Below are positions 63,777 through 64,000 of a stretch of 64,000 bases of DNA, in pieces (positions within the stretch are counted from its first letter, which is position 1; every line of letters starts with the position of its first letter). The stretch is from contig JAJOLK010000006.1 of the NCBI GenBank assembly GCA_021173225.1, positions 94,251-158,250 on the forward strand, written 5' to 3'. A program made the position numbers and the translations under genes. Under the pieces are notes generated by a model that was not told the origin of the DNA, searched no databases, and worked only from the letters and a program-made list of their open reading frames with translations. The stretch is from Phycisphaerales bacterium PN19_bin_20 (GTDB lineage Bacteria > Planctomycetota > Phycisphaerae > Phycisphaerales > UBA1924).

Positions 63777-63901
63777 GCTTTCGGCTGCTTCTGGGCGGAG
63801 GGCGCGCTCAGTTTTGAGCGGCTTCGGCACGGTCAGGCGGACGCCGCGCGAGAGCCGTGAGGCTTGACTCCGCGACCCGGAAGGATAAACTTCTTCCAGA
63901 T

Positions 63902-63975
<74 letters not shown>

Positions 63976-64000
63976 TTGCCAAGGTCGTCCAGAAACTGGC

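Overview
The window is a gene-dense, high-GC bacterial chromosome segment with no rRNA, phage, insertion sequence or CRISPR array. Several features suggest a planctomycete, probably of the Phycisphaerae: GldG-like permease fusions followed by a DUF4340 protein, an SPFH/zinc-ribbon pair, an oversized PstC/PstA pair, a large membrane pyrophosphatase, and high GC with GTG/TTG starts. This placement is inference from gene content, not from a marker phylogeny.

Layout. 1-3455: peptidase fragment, mannose-6-phosphate isomerase, lipoprotein, NYN nuclease, ribosomal protein S21. 3655-12436: membrane pyrophosphatase, RNase Y behind a long GT-rich leader, a PP2C phosphatase, a chemoreceptor. 12628-21131: SurA-like lipoprotein divergent from a complete trp operon (E-G-D-C-F-B-A) preceded by a leader peptide with three consecutive Trp codons. 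21206-28958: pstS, pstC, pstA, pstB on the minus strand, with very large permeases and no phoU. 29218-34511: ABC-2 exporter module. 34516-37170: DapL-like aminotransferase divergent from imidazolonepropionase. 37296-48011: zinc-ribbon/SPFH pair, histidine kinase, fatty-acid desaturase, GH3 enzyme, alpha/beta hydrolase, LolD/LolC-type transporter. 48080-49277: a broken TolB-like gene. 49303-57362: pseudouridine synthase, sigma/anti-sigma pair, queC, tRNA-Met, metF, HIT protein, small zinc-finger membrane protein, S46 peptidase. 57414-63975: histidine kinase, cold-shock protein, pnp-rpsO, a lipoprotein behind a short attenuator-like leader, and initiator tRNA.

Two initiation styles coexist. rpsU, hppA, rny, the chemoreceptor, metF, pstS and pnp have Shine-Dalgarno sequences. 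At least eleven other starts have no such sequence and instead carry a TANNNT-like hexamer ending 5-7 nt before the start codon, the geometry expected for leaderless mRNAs. The trp leader peptide and a ten-codon leader before the last lipoprotein are among them. Short tandem repeats of 12-15 nt period recur in linkers, gene tails and gaps.

RNA turnover is well represented (RNase Y, PNPase, NYN nuclease, cold-shock protein). The trp operon and pst cluster are the clearest regulated units. There is no obvious defence system or biosynthetic island; the more unusual material is regulatory.
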